Made by a program: the position numbers and the translations under genes
DNA from: Siphonodentalium dalli
Lineage: Eukaryota; Mollusca; Scaphopoda; Gadilida; Siphonodentaliidae
Reading direction: 5' to 3'
Assembly (NCBI GenBank): GCA_032622095.1
Contig: CP136063.1
Location: 81,879,980 to 81,943,979 of the forward strand
DNA length: 64,000 bases
The notes under the pieces: model-generated
What the model saw: the letters and a program-made list of their open reading frames with translations, nothing else
The model's database searches: none
What the model was told of the DNA's origin: nothing
Shown here: in pieces, positions 1 through 12,433 of the stretch
Layout of the letters: every line of letters begins with the position of its first letter
Numbering within the stretch: position 1 is the first letter of the stretch

Positions 1-1240
1 TATCACATTTAATCACCAGTGTGAATCTTTTCATTAGGCCTACAGTGAAACATTGATGTGGGCGGTCACCAGAGTGAATCACCCAGGGTTTGTTCTAACT
101 TCTAAGACTCTAGACAGTGAAGTTATGCCACTCAAATTTCTGTTGAGAGATACATGATTACAACCAATCACGCAATTAATTGTATCCACTCGCATGTAAG
201 AGGGAATAATTGTTTTATACTAGTAAAGGCTATCTTTTGTAATATTATATGAAATAAAAATTGGATGAAGTGAAAGCAAAAATTATTTGGTCAGCCGCTT
301 TGACTCTATAGCAGTATAGTCCCGAACATGCAAGATCACTCCCGGGCAACTGGTCTTGGGCATGAGTAGTAACGCAGCCTCAGGGATATTCCGGAATGTA
401 AATACGGGTACCAATACTAAACCTTTAAAAGTAACTCAATCAGCCAATGGAAGTTTTACAAAAGCATGCGAATATTGGTCAAAAGAGTACAAGTGAAGTC
501 GGGCCCATGTGAAGTCGACCTCATATCAAGATGGCCCAATACGAAGACGACCCGACGTGAAGTCGACATGAGAGAAGTCGGCCCCGATGATTAGATAGGA
601 ATTGAATATAGTTATATTATTTTTAATGAGCGCGGTGGACAATTACACTTTAAACGAACACATTATTATTACAACGTGTGTATGTAAATAAGGAGTGACT
701 TTCCTCAGTCATTGTTGTAAAATCAAACTAAGGGAACAATTTCAACATATTGTTGTGTGAAATTTCCAACCAATCTAGAGTGTAAGGTATGAAATTTGTA
801 ACTGTTGAAAAATTTGACCAAAGTTTGGGGCATAAACCGATTGAGCACCCCTCCTTGTCTAATCCCCGCAACTCCCCACCACCCATATCCCCGGACCATG
901 CCATAACATATAAATGATTCAGTTGAACGTGATTTCATAAGATGTGTCCATGTCTGGGCGACAAACATGCGTAAATGTCCCTTAGGCCGGACTTTCGACG
1001 AAGAAATATGTTGATGCTGCATGGCATCGAAACATTGTCACACCTGGATCTTGCAATCATGGCCCTGTATTAATTAAATGTATAACATCTCATAATATCA
1101 TGAGAGTAGATTTTTATTACCATTGTTATTTATATAGGCAGGCATGATCATGATATTATACCCATCGGGACTTTCAATATTTGGTTTCTGCCAATTAATG
1201 TCACTTACTAATATTATTAGGAATTTATTGTATTATTTCT
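1..1240. other. Intergenic, no gene recognised
   Basis: AT-rich sequence. A short degenerate direct repeat around GAAGTCGGCC lies at about 495-585. The 99-codon open frame on the minus strand at 723-1022 has no recognisable motif. Confidence 0.4.
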
Positions 1241-1741
1241 TAAAGGCACGCGAGGCCTTAATTGTCGAAAATATTCATATTTGTTCCAAACACAGTAAAC
1301 AGAAAAACATTAAAACGCATACAGTTTCGTTCATATATACCATGACCATCGCGTAAACAGCATGTTATCATAAATACCTACTATATTTTACCTAAGCTTG
1401 AGCCTGATTGTGTTACAGAATACAGCACAATGCTACTGGCAAATCACACACAAATGACATAAACGCTCTTTATTAGTTCCATATCAGGAATTCATCAACA
1501 AAGAACGCTCTTTATGTTTACCATCATAATATAAACAAACACCAGAAAAGTAACTTTTTATGCTTTTGTTTACATAACAATGGTCAAATATATGACAATA
1601 ACATACTGTTAATGCGATATTTCTTATTTGTATACGGACAAAGTCTGTCTACATTTTGATGTTCTTTCTGTTTGTGGCGGTTTTTGACGGGTGGAAATAT
1701 TTTCACAGGACACCCACCGCCAAGGCCAACCGTACCTTTAA
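1241..1741 (+). repeat. 500-bp dispersed repeat, left member of an inverted pair
   Basis: Nearly the same sequence occurs inverted at 7553-8043. Shared landmarks include AAGGCACG near the start, several AACGCTCTTTAT motifs, and GTTTGTGGCGG followed by GGTGGAAATATTTTCACAGG near the end. Confidence 0.85.
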
Positions 1742-1999
1742 TATACCTGTTGTATTATGTAAATGGCATACGCTACAGTCATTTAGAGTCTGGTTTAAAA
1801 TGTCAGATACACAAGACAATATTCGGCCCAAAGCGCAGAATTCGTTCGAATAAATCTTATGTATAGAACCGTCACAGCCATGATTGGCTTGGAATAGAAC
1901 TGTACACGTGCTACTGTTCCAAATTATCAACCGCTATCGGGATATTTTCTCGGCTATTTTACAGAAGAATAACATGGGTATACTTTACACTCAGTGTTC

Positions 2000-3450
2000 G
2001 TGTTCATAATGCGTTTTGTATTTTATACGCCACCAAAAACAAAGGGATTGCGTTTACGTGGCTTGATTTTCAGTGATAACATGTTGATATTTACGCGTTA
2101 ACTCGATATTACGAGTTAATTGTTATCTAGAGTTCAGGTTTCGATAACACGGCACTTCTGCAGCCTTTGTTCATTCAGAAAAGTATAGGACATTCAAGGT
2201 TTCTATAATTTTGCGTGATTTTGTCCCGAAAATGGTTATTTTTAATCATAAGGAACCATAACAAATCAGTCAAGAACCATCTCAATACCGGCGATAGGAC
2301 GACTTCCGATGTCTTCAATCGTCCCGGTTATTTTGTCCGTATTTCCTGATTAAATTCAACTTTTAGACAAGCAATATTATTTATTTATGTACACGTTGTT
2401 TTGGATGTAATGTGGCTATTCCCCGCAATAACATAATTTTTCAGCAGAATTCGTATATTTCCGTAACATTTATTAGATTCGAGTCGACCAAGATGCGACT
2501 TCTGTTTGAAAGACGGATTTCCGACGAAGATTCGTCTCAGCAAGAACAAATCTCCGTCGGTGGTGCGTCTGACACGAATATAATTGAAACAGAAATTATA
2601 CACATTTGTCCCTGGTATTAGATTCGAGTCGTCTAAAATCCGACGTTTGTTCCGGGCCTGAGCACGGTTGACATCGTCAATTTTATTAGTTTGTATTGTT
2701 CAACGCTGTGAATCCTTCTCGGAAACAATGAAAATTGTCCAACATTCACTTGTTGGGTTTGAGCCATTATTTCAATGACGATTGACATATGTGGTATCAG
2801 GGATGTCTTGTGTTAACGTTGAATGGACCAGTAGTATCATGAAAATAATGAACCCACTTTAAAAACCCACGGCAATTAAAACATACACCATTATTATCAA
2901 TAAATATATTATTTTAAATACATTGTTATGGAGATGTGACACATTTGAGGGAGATGTCTCTTTCACTAAATTTAATGTGGCATTGGCTGGTATCTACATG
3001 GTATCTACATGGTATCTACAGATAGCACCCAATTGAAACTGTCTAATTCAGATTCAGGTTGTAATTTAATTCTTAGTAAACAGCAGAATGTTGATAAAAT
3101 GTGTTTACATTAAAATATGAGCATTTTGATTCGTGGATGCCCTTCATACCTTGAATTATCCACGGGTTATACTATTCCTAGTAGGGCTAGACCAGTTCAT
3201 TTACATGCACGCTCTTTGTTGATAAGATATGACATTTTTGTCCAGAACGGCTTGTTATCGGACGATGTGAATATCGCTTCAATTTGCCCTTAAACCGAGT
3301 AATATCATTGTAGGACATCACCAATCCGAGTTATATCATTTTACTTCATTGTTAAATAAAAAATGTGTACATTTCAATTGTTGTGATGTCACTCATTTGA
3401 AAGAGTTCTCAGTTACTAAGAGGCGATCTAATTAATAAATAGGGTATTAA
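2000..3450. other. Intergenic, no gene recognised
   Basis: Open frames on both strands at 2385-2621 lie in a slightly GC-richer patch bounded by a direct repeat of TTAGATTCGAGTCG (about 2470 and 2620). No family is recognised. The rest is AT-rich with a triplicated GGTATCTACAT at about 2990-3020. Confidence 0.4.
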
Positions 3451-3452
3451 TT

Positions 3453-3581
3453 GGTTGGTTTGATATTATAGGTCTGATATCAGCCCTCGCTAATCTCATA
3501 TCAGCCTTCGACCTGCAGTCTTAGGCTGATATGAGGTTACCGAGGGATGATATCGGGCCTAATATCAAGCCAACCAAGTAG
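3453..3581. repeat. Foldback (inverted repeat), about 130 bp
   Basis: The left arm GGTTGGTTTGATATTA pairs with the right arm TAATATCAAGCCAACC. The inner arms around CTGATATCAGCCCTCG and CGAGGGATGATATCGG also pair, with a few mismatches. Confidence 0.8.
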
Positions 3582-3794
3582 TATCCTCTAAATAGTGCCC
3601 AGATCCAGTGGCGGGAGTTTTCGTCAATTAAATGATCACTTTCATGTTTATTGTTGGTATCATGTGATCGCATCAACAACGATTATAAAAGTCCGCAATA
3701 TTTAGACCGGATACTGATATCAATAACTGCTGATCGTCCAAGGAAAGCTGGGACAATGGTTATACACAAGATGTGGGTCACACATGCAATGACA

Positions 3795-4075
3795 TTAGCC
3801 TATAGTCAAATATTTGAGGATACCTCTTAAGATTTTGGAGTACTATTTCAATATATCTCTAAATGGCCAGATGTCTTCAAATGATTAGTGAATATATCTC
3901 CAAATATTTTGAGATATTTTCCAATGTTTTAAAATCCTAAAAATTTAAATCGATTTGGAGATCTATTCAACTCAGTTGTTTGAACTTATCTCCAAATATC
4001 CGAAGATATCTCTAAATATATGAAGATATCTTCAATTATTCAGAGTATTTGAGTATATGTTAATAATGTCATTGA
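3795..4075. repeat. Degenerate short tandem repeat
   Basis: Many imperfect copies of TATCTCCAAATAT and its complement follow one another. No coding potential. Confidence 0.6.
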
Positions 4076-4086
4076 TAGCAGAGTAA

Positions 4087-4925
4087 ATGGAAACTAATTT
4101 TAAAATGCATCGGAACACTTTTTGTATTGTCCGGAACATGCATCAATTACCAGAATCATGTACTGTGGTGAGGCTATATTAGTTTAAAGGTACTCAACCC
4201 GTAAAGAGGGTCCCCATCTCAACAGATTCCAACAACAACAATCCGATCAGAGGGTCCTAATTTACTATTTCTTTGGCTTTGGGGGTAAAAAATATTTGAT
4301 TCGAGTCGAGGAACCCATCAAACAAAGCTCAGAGTTATTAGATATTGATTTTTCAAATTTGTTATGTTCTCGAGATGAGTACCAATAACTGCCGTAATCT
4401 GCTCTGGATGTGTACTCCAAATCTATTCAAACAGACAAGGATGAATAACTCTAAAATCAAGTGGTAATTTTAACGCAATTTTGACTGAGTTCTGGGCCAG
4501 ATAGTATTCCCGATAATGAAAAATAATAGATTTCTAAAATCGATATCTAACAAATCTGAGCTTTGATGGGTGACTTCCTCGACTCGAATCAAATATTTTT
4601 GACCCCCGAAGCCATTGAAATAGTAATTGAGAGGAGTTTTATCGGGTTGAGTACCTTTAACAAGGATATTCGTGGGCTAATTTCTGTCGGATAAGAGTTG
4701 ATCTTAACTATGAAATTATCACATCACGTATGCGAAAATATGATGTCACATATTAAAGTATGGACATTTTTTGGTGATTATCTGGATGACCTTTACCTTT
4801 GGAGTGACATTGACCCTTGTATTGGTTCCACATGTACCAATGTTGTGGGTCATTGATAGTAATGTGTATTTACATGAACACATGTAGCTTAAACCAGGTT
4901 AGTGTTGTTCGAAAGTCGAAACATA
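4087..4925 (+). repeat. 450-bp dispersed repeat, copy 1, interrupted by a P element
   Basis: Matches copies at 5876-6365 and 6777-7262 (GGAACATGCATCA, GATATTCG, TTGACCCTT, CATTGATAGTAATGTG). Bases 4188-4656 are an inserted P element. The repeat resumes at about 4661. Confidence 0.8.
4188..4656 (+). mobile_element. P element (TTAA-flanked MITE), full length
   Basis: 469 bp with terminal inverted repeats AGGTACTCAACCCG and CGGGTTGAGTACCT. Each end is flanked by TTAA (4184-4187 and 4657-4660). The inverted similarity extends inward through TTTGATTCGAGTCGAGGAA. No open frame encodes a transposase, so it must be mobilised in trans. The 4-base TTAA target is the piggyBac-type preference. Confidence 0.9.
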
Positions 4926-4939
4926 GGATAGGATAGTTA

Positions 4940-5720
4940 TACCCCCCGCAACGAAGTTAGGGGGGGGTATACTGGATTCAGCGTGTCCGTCCGTCCGTCC
5001 GTCCGTCCGTCGGCGTCGTCCGGCGTCGGCGTCGTCCGTCCGTGGACACAAATTTGTCCGGAGTTTTTCTCAGTCGTTTTTTGACACAGACATCAATCAC
5101 CATGGGAACCTGTGCACCTGCGATTATGACGTCTGTTGGACTTTTTTAGTGGAGTTATCCCCCCTTTTTCGACTTAGAAACTTTTCACAACATGTATACT
5201 TTTGTCCGAGCTTTTATTCCTACATTTTTCAGTCAATTTTTTTAAAACGTGGCACAGATATTTAGTACCGTGGGAACTTGTGCACTTGCGATTATGACGT
5301 CTGTCCGACATTTTTTGGTGGAGTTATCCCCCTTTTTTTATTTAGAAACTTTTTTGCAACATTCATAATTTTGTCCGAGCTTTTATTCCTACATTTTTCG
5401 GTCAATGTTTTTTAATCTTGGCACTGATATTTAGTACCATGGGAACCTGTGCACCTGCGATTATGACGTCTGTCCGACATTTTTTGGTGGAGTTATTCCC
5501 CTTTTACAACTTATAAATTTTTTCGCAACATACATAATTTTGTCCAAGCTTTTATTCCGACATTTTTCGGTCAATAGGTTTAAGATTAGGGTTATGGTTG
5601 TACACCTGCAATGGGAACTGTTATTTTATTATTTTAACTAAATGTTTACTGACATGTGAAACATCTTAGTATTTTAAAAACAGGGGGGTATCCGTAGTCC
5701 CATTGGGACAGTCACACCTC
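4940..5720 (+). repeat. Tandem repeat element: GTCC microsatellite followed by three 168-bp units
   Basis: A (GTCC)n and GTCGTC-rich tract at 4984-5045 is followed by three units whose shared GGGAACYTGTGCACYTGCG motif starts near 5104, 5272 and 5441. The block is bounded by GGGGGGGTATA and by GGGGGGTATCCGTAGTCCC. A related fragment lies at 40560-40725. Confidence 0.85.
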
Positions 5721-5811
5721 TAGTTTTATTTACAATATACACACATGGAAAGTAAAATTACAAATAAATATAATATTAATAGACTATACGTGTATACTGT
5801 TTGTTAGGGGT

Positions 5812-5851
5812 GATATAGTCATGGCTGACTGTCTTCCTGTCACCCCTAACA
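5812..5851. repeat. Short hairpin
   Basis: TGTTAGGGGTGA pairs with TCACCCCTAACA around a 16-base loop. Confidence 0.7.
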
Positions 5852-5875
5852 TATTATCACCACATCTCTACAAAA

Positions 5876-6365
5876 AGCGTATTGGAACAAACTTGTGTGC
5901 CAGTTGCCTAGTTTCCTATATGAAATTGAATAGTTGGTAATATGGGCAAACGGAGCCCAATTTGAAAATGCCTCCAAGCTCAACATATTCCAATTGACCA
6001 GAACATGCATCAGTTATGTATACAAGAATCACTATTGTCTGATAAATGATTTTGACAAGGATATTCGATGGTTACTTACTGTCGGATAAATGTTGACCAT
6101 ACATGTATCAGTGAAAATTCACTTAACATAGACGGAAATATTATGTCACATATGAACATTTTCTGGATGACTTTGACCTTTTCGTGTAACCTTGACCCTT
6201 GCATGGATTCCAAATGTACTCAATTTGTGGACCATTTATAGTAATGTGCATTAACATGAACACATAACACTCAAACTAGGTTATTGCTGTCATAAAACTG
6301 TTGTTTTCCATTATCCTCTTAAAATGTATTTGGTTGCCATGGAAACACAAAACTAAGGATAATCA
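5876..6365 (+). repeat. 450-bp dispersed repeat, copy 2 (uninterrupted)
   Basis: Aligns with 4087-4925 without the P element. The equivalent site reads GATTTTGACAAGGATATTCG, close to an empty insertion site. Confidence 0.8.
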
Positions 6366-6776
6366 CACTACTTTTTAGCACTTGATTTAGCCTAATTATA
6401 AGGCTAATGTAAAAAAGGTATATGACTAGAAGTCCTTCCTGTTCAAACCGAGTGGGGTCAGGATTCGGAGGGCGAAAATCCAGTGGATTTCGCGTGGTTT
6501 ACGGGGTTGTGTCTGGTAGATTGAAGTGGAACGCTACCGGAGTATCTCTGTGACAAGATTGTCTCCAGAAGGTCCTTTTAGATGTCTGGTATTAGCCCCT
6601 TAGGTTTGGGTAAGCTGACGGATAGTCTCCGTGGGCTGACTCCATGGGAAATGCACGATTGGAGGAAATCCTGTTGGGGGGGCAAGTCTGATTTTCTTTG
6701 TTGTGAGATTGCGTATGGTTCTGTGTGCAGAAATATTTGCATCCGTGATGTAGGCTTTGGTGTATTTGCGTACAGT

Positions 6777-7262
6777 ATTCGTGTTGGTACAAACGTTTTC
6801 TGTCAGTTCAGTTGCCTATTTTCCTAGATGAAATGGGGTAGTTGCTAATATTGGCAAATGGAGCTTAATTTGAAAATGCCTCCAACATATTCAAATTGTT
6901 TGAAACATGCATCAGCTACAATAATCACTATGGTGTGATATATTATTTTGAGAAGGGTATTCGTTGGTTAATTTATGTGGGATAAATGTTGATCATGTCT
7001 GTGAAAATATCACATCACATAGGCAGAAATAGAGAGTCGCAAATGAAAATATGGACGGTTGTGTGTGATTTTCTCAATGACCTTGACCTTTTCTGGTAAC
7101 CTTTACCTTTGCATGGCTTTGACATGTATCAATTTTGTGGGCCATTGGTAGTAGTATGCATTTATGCGAACTAATATCACTGCAACCAGGTTGTTGCTGT
7201 CGAAAACCATATTTCCCCATTTTCCTCTTTAAACAATTTCCGTTGCCATGGAAACACGAATT
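6777..7262 (+). repeat. 450-bp dispersed repeat, copy 3 (uninterrupted)
   Basis: A third diverged copy. The corresponding site reads ATTTTGAGAAGGGTATTCG. The sequence between copies 2 and 3 (6370-6776) is GC-richer and unassigned. Its open frames have no family resemblance. Confidence 0.75.
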
Positions 7263-7552
7263 TCGAATCAATAGCACCACTTCCATTCACCACAGCACAG
7301 CCTATCATATGACCAACGTGGTGTGCTTTCCGAAAACATATCGCAATCACATGTGTACGGGGGTGCATTAAACTCCTTAAATATGGCCTGTTTTTGTTAC
7401 CCGCCGCTCGCCTATCTGTATTCGCAAAATGCAATGACAATAGTTTTGTGTTCGAAGTTTTTCTATATAGGGAAACAAAAGTATAAATAAAGAGCGTTCA
7501 TATTTATAACGTTTGTGCTGAACTTTGAACGTTTTTGTTAAAGACACGGTTG

Positions 7553-8043
7553 GCCTTGGCGGTGGGTATCCTGTGAAAATATCTCCACCCGTCAAATACC
7601 GCCACAAACAGAAAGAACATCAAAATGTAGATAGACTTTGTCCGTGTATACAAATAAGAAATATCGCATAAACAGTACATGTTATGGTCATATGTTTGAC
7701 CATTGTTATGTAAACAAAAGCATAAAAAGTAACTTTTCTGGTGTTTGTTTATATTATGATGGTAAACATAAAGAGCGTTCTTTGTTGGTGAATACCTGAT
7801 ATGGAACTAATAAAGAGCGTTTATGCCATTTGTGTGTGATTAGCCAGTAGCATTGTGCTGTCTTCTGTAACACAATCAGGCTCTTGGTTAGGTAAAATAT
7901 AGTAGGTCTTTATGATAACATGCTGTTTACGAGATGGTCGTGGTATATATGAACGGAACTGTATGCGTTTTAATGTTTTTCTGTTTACGATGTTTGGAAC
8001 AAATATGAATATTTTCGACAATTAAGGCCGCACGTGCCTTTAA
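7553..8043 (-). repeat. 500-bp dispersed repeat, right member of an inverted pair
   Basis: Reverse complement of 1241-1741 with scattered substitutions and small indels. The open frames here (7377-8021, minus) are translations of the repeat. Confidence 0.85.
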
Positions 8044-8630
8044 ATGTTGCTGGCTTAATTTGCTAAGACTTTTGGTGCAGTTATCATGTACAAAGGCTGT
8101 TTTGTGTTCCGGTATGCCTATTCACAGGCCCATCTAATTTTTAAAAGCATCATTTAATTTGAAATTGGCATATTTGATATAAGATTACGTTTGGGATACA
8201 CTGCATGTGGTGACAGAGCATTCGAGCGTAATGGAGCTGGAAACTTTCCCCCGTGATACACTTGGAACACCAAGGGCCGAGAATTGATTCAATGATGGGG
8301 TAACTTCCATAATGTAGAGTTATTTCTCTTTTAATGCAATTTAAGGCAGGACAATTACTGAAATGTTTAATGACCAGCCGCGCGTTTTGAATAAATCCAG
8401 CCAATACCATTCATAATGCTGGACACCACCCCTCCCCCTTCCGACGCAAGTTTTTTTTCAAACGGAATGTTGGCACCCACCTCCAAAGTTTGATGAAACG
8501 GTGAATATAGAAAGATAAGACAGACTAAGGATGTGAAATGTTAATATTTAAAATCCATGCGGATGAAATGTCAATAAGTTTATTAAAAAGCATGCACAAG
8601 AACTCAAAGAAAATAACTCAACATTCGCTA

Positions 8631-9390
8631 CCTTACTCGTATTTAAATTCGCGCAGTACTATTTTTCGCTCAGTTTTGAATTCGCGCACTTTGAATTCGC
8701 GCACCGTGCTGCGCGTATTCAAAACTGACAAAAATATTTTCGTAAAAGACTTGTATTTGGTGGTAATTTCAGTTCTTAATCGCCCCTGAATGTACCTGTG
8801 TATATTAAGAGACCACCACGACGACAATTAACATCGAGTCAATTGTAACTGCATCAATATGTTTTTGAGACGATAGGTGGTTATGGGCTCAAAATAATCA
8901 TTCTGACATGGACATCAATGAAATGAATTTCAAAGAAGTACATGCAAAACAACCACGAATAGGTGTGGCTGACGAGAGAAGATCTGTGGCTGTGGCTGCT
9001 AGTGTTTCAAATAGCTGGGTTGACATATTTAACTGAGACTATACATACGTTGTCACTCCATGATGTTGATACGGAGACATGCTTTCGTGTCCGTTCGTAC
9101 GGGAATATGTGTATGTCTTACAAATATTGCAATAGCCAAGACTTTAGCATGATTTGCATATGAATAATGGCGTTGAACATACATGTCCGCATGTCAATAT
9201 AATTGTCTATATTCTCACTCAATTTGTCTGTAATGTATGTACATGTAACGCAATATAGCTGACCCCACCCCCCTGTGATTTTGTATAAAACTCAGGAATC
9301 GTACTAATTTTCGCTCAGTTTTAAATTCGCGCACCCATTGGTGCGCGAAAAATAGTAAATAGTTCTGCGCGAATTTAAATACGAGTAAGG
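8631..9390. mobile_element. Element S with terminal inverted repeats, about 760 bp
   Basis: The left end CCTTACTCGTATTTAAATTC is mirrored at 9371-9390. Several ATTCGCGC motifs lie inside both ends. The interior (8730-9290) is single copy in this window and has no recognisable gene. Confidence 0.75.
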
Positions 9391-9574
9391 TAATTAAACT
9401 TACGAAACAAAGTTCAGCATCCATACTACAGGTTATATACCCGCATCACCAGTATACATGTATGCGACAAAGATGTGTACTGCATGGCATTTACTAACAA
9501 GGTGACCAAATGGTCGCCAGTCTGTTATATAATTTTCCATTTGCAGTCTGTTCAATAACAAGTAGAACATTTAA

Positions 9575-10839
9575 AGGCCCACTTAATTTTCGGGTTCCAA
9601 TTATTGTTCCCCGAAAAAAATATTTTTGGGGGACTATTGTAATCAGCCGCGTCCATCCGTCCGTCCGTAGATATAACTCCAGTAATGATCATCCGATTTG
9701 ATTGCAACTTGGTATGTATGTGTCTCAACCAAGAACACAGGTGCTCTGCAATTCTGGGTTTGATCCGATTTTCTTTTATGGAATTATTTCCTTTTTTTCA
9801 ACTTTTTTTTTAATTAGAAAATTTCTCACTTTTTCGGTTTCCGGATGATATCTAAAGTTTGGATCCTTTAATTGCAAATACCGTTTTTATGGGGATCAGT
9901 CATATCAAGATACAGGTTGAGTTTGATCCGATGATTTTTCCTAGAGTTATGGACTTTTTTCGACTTAGAAAATTCAATTTTTCATGTTTTTTCTTTGGTT
10001 TCCGGATGATAACTCAAGTTTGGATTGTTTAATTGGAAATTCTGTTTCTTGTGGGACGTTCATATCAAAATACAGGTCAAGTTCGAATTTGAGTTTGATC
10101 CAATGTTTTTCCCAGAGTTATGAGCCTTTCGACTTTGATTTTCTGTATGAGGGTACCTTCATGGTGTAATCAACTCCTCCTACAGTTTTGATCGTATATA
10201 TTTGAAACCTCAGAGTATTGTTACCCACATATTGGAGATGTGCAACATGTATATAGATGACGGAAAAATTATTTACGGAATTATTAACCCTTTTTTTTAC
10301 TTAGAACATTTCAACATTTTGTTTTATTTCTTTAACAAAGCTGCGTCGACTTACTACGTTTTCGGGGGACACTGTGTTCGGCTGACCTTTTATTTTTATA
10401 GTGCCTAGATATACGGTTCTAATAACAATCTATGCCATAAAATATGATTATCATACTATAATGCATCACCATTTGGAACGTCTGTGTCTCAGAATGTGCC
10501 CATAGAGTAATAGAAAATAGCTGAAACCATAAAATCATTTTCCCCGTTATGGCCCCCAGAATGCAACATAATTCAAACTATAGTTTATTTTCAATGGAAG
10601 GGGAATAACTAGATATTTATACATATATAGAGTTATTCCCCTTACATTGAAAATAATAAGACTTTGTGTTGAAACTTCATCAAAGAACAGACGTCGGTTT
10701 CTCAAAAAAACATCACAGTTAATTATTACATCGAATAAGTTGAAAATACGATGTTTTGGAGCTTCCTCTTTCAAATGGTATATAATATGGCATATATTTT
10801 ATATAATGTAATCTGGGGGTTCGAAAATTAAGTAGGCCT
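9575..10839. mobile_element. R element, 1.27 kb, TTAA-flanked
   Basis: The ends AGGCCCACTTAATTTTCG and CGAAAATTAAGTAGGCCT are inverted repeats flanked by TTAA at 9571-9574 and 10840-10843. Inside are a short GTCC tract, repeated TTTCCGGATGATA segments and a hairpin at 10569-10655. No transposase frame was seen. A right-end copy lies at 40836-40871. Confidence 0.8.
10569..10655. repeat. Hairpin inside the R element
   Basis: ATTTTCAATGGAAGGGGAATAACT pairs with AGTTATTCCCCTTACATTGAAAAT with one mismatch, around a loop of about 30 bases. Confidence 0.8.
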
Positions 10840-11084
10840 TTAAGAACGCACCGACCAAATGCATGTATTCTTTGAAATGTCAGAATTGGGAATCCAGAAA
10901 TAAAAAATTATGTGAGTATATCCGAGAAATTCCTTACCTTAGTATATCTACACAGGTTATTAAACTAACACAGAAAAAAAAAATATATATATCAATATTC
11001 ATATCATTTAATGTACTAGAAGAATTAAATGAGCTGACATTGGTATCACAGGGATAATTGAAGGTCTAAAACAGCAAGAGGTGT

Positions 11085-11810
11085 GCACTCGCGTGCTAGC
11101 ATACCCCCACCTTGGCAAATTCAACCCGCATTATCCGTAAACCCAACAAAAAAGATTTTTAACTTTAAAGAAAATTTTGGATTAATAATATCGATATGGT
11201 GTCGCAAGAAGCTTGTACAGAAAAAAATATTCAAATTGGTTCATATTTGTTCGGATGATTGCAGAAACCCAAATAACGGTAGAAAATGAAACGCAACTTA
11301 ACTGTGGTAAAAATCATTGTTCTGAACCCATATTCAAAGAAACTTCCGGAAAATACCCTAACTTGATAGCATCCACACACAAAAAATCCCAAAATTTTCT
11401 AAGTCAAATTAAGTCGAAAATGAAGTGTAACTGTGTAATGTTAGGAAAAACAGTCCGAGCCAATCCGCATCGTGTAGAGAGGGTGTTGTGAGAAGCATGT
11501 ATACCAAAAATTATTGAAATCGGTTCATATTTGTTAAAGTTATTAAGTCGGACAGAATATTCTAAGTCAAAATAAGTTGAAAAGTAAGGAGTAACTTAAA
11601 AAAAGAAAGTCGGACCGCACCGCAATTAGCAAGGAGATTGCATACACATTTTTTTTTAAATCGGTTCATAGTTGTTCGACTTATGCGATCGGACGGACAC
11701 ACGGAGGGAAAAAGTGTGACGGACAGACGCAGAATGTGTGACGGACAGACGCAGTCAATCCAGTATACCCCCCATTTTCTTCGAAAGTGGGGGTATAACA
11801 ATGTAATTAA
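11085..11810. repeat. Dispersed repeat ending in GGGGGTATAA
   Basis: Begins GTGCACTCGCGTGCTAGCAT and ends with CAGTCAATCCAGTATACCCC, a run over CATTTTCTTCG and GGGGGTATAA. The same ending closes the tandem block at 35170-35240. It contains diverged internal units. The short open frames (11083-11491) are not conserved. Confidence 0.65.
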
Positions 11811-11886
11811 GTGAAAACTGATGAAATTGCCTTTTTGTTTGTCAGTGAAATTTATTATATCATGTCACAAAAGAACAACTATACAT

Positions 11887-12130
11887 GGGACCCTCTCCTT
11901 TTATACTCAGCATGGTATATGCAACAAATGAATGAGTTTGAATTTTAGCCATGAATTAGACATGGTATTATAATGAAAATTAATTCCTGGAGTCATAAAT
12001 TCATTTTCATTATTATTACCATGTTGTTTTACATCGTTCATAGAGCACATGAGTATATTTTGCACTAACCCAAGGCTCAAATTCATTCATTTGTTGCAGA
12101 TATTCTGTTGAGTATAAAAGGATATGGTCC
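11887..12130. mobile_element. Foldback element E
   Basis: The arm beginning GGGACCCTCTCCTTTTATACTC and CAACAAATGAATGAGTTTGA is mirrored before 12130. A shortened relative lies at about 44440-44530. Confidence 0.7.
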
Positions 12131-12433
12131 TATAAATGTCGGATTTATGGTACAGTCGCTCTTTAAATTATAGATTTTGATTTTTTGTACATGACTTTCG
12201 ACAAATCTGCATTAGGGGTTCACGCCCACCTCGGACCTTGTATCTTGGATTTTGTTAACGACCCTGACTGAATGATAACTCGGAAAACTAACGAAAATCA
12301 ACAGAGTTAGTCATGTTTGTGCTCGCGCGACGGAATTAATGTCTTTGATCGACAAAATACGATGCATATAGGTCTATATGATGTACATTGGCTACATTTC
12401 TCCGAATTTTGCAATTTCCACCTTGACTGTTAA

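Noticed and set aside
4984-5045. GTCC-rich tract considered as a promoter or CpG island
   Set aside because: It is a simple microsatellite at the head of a tandem repeat block.
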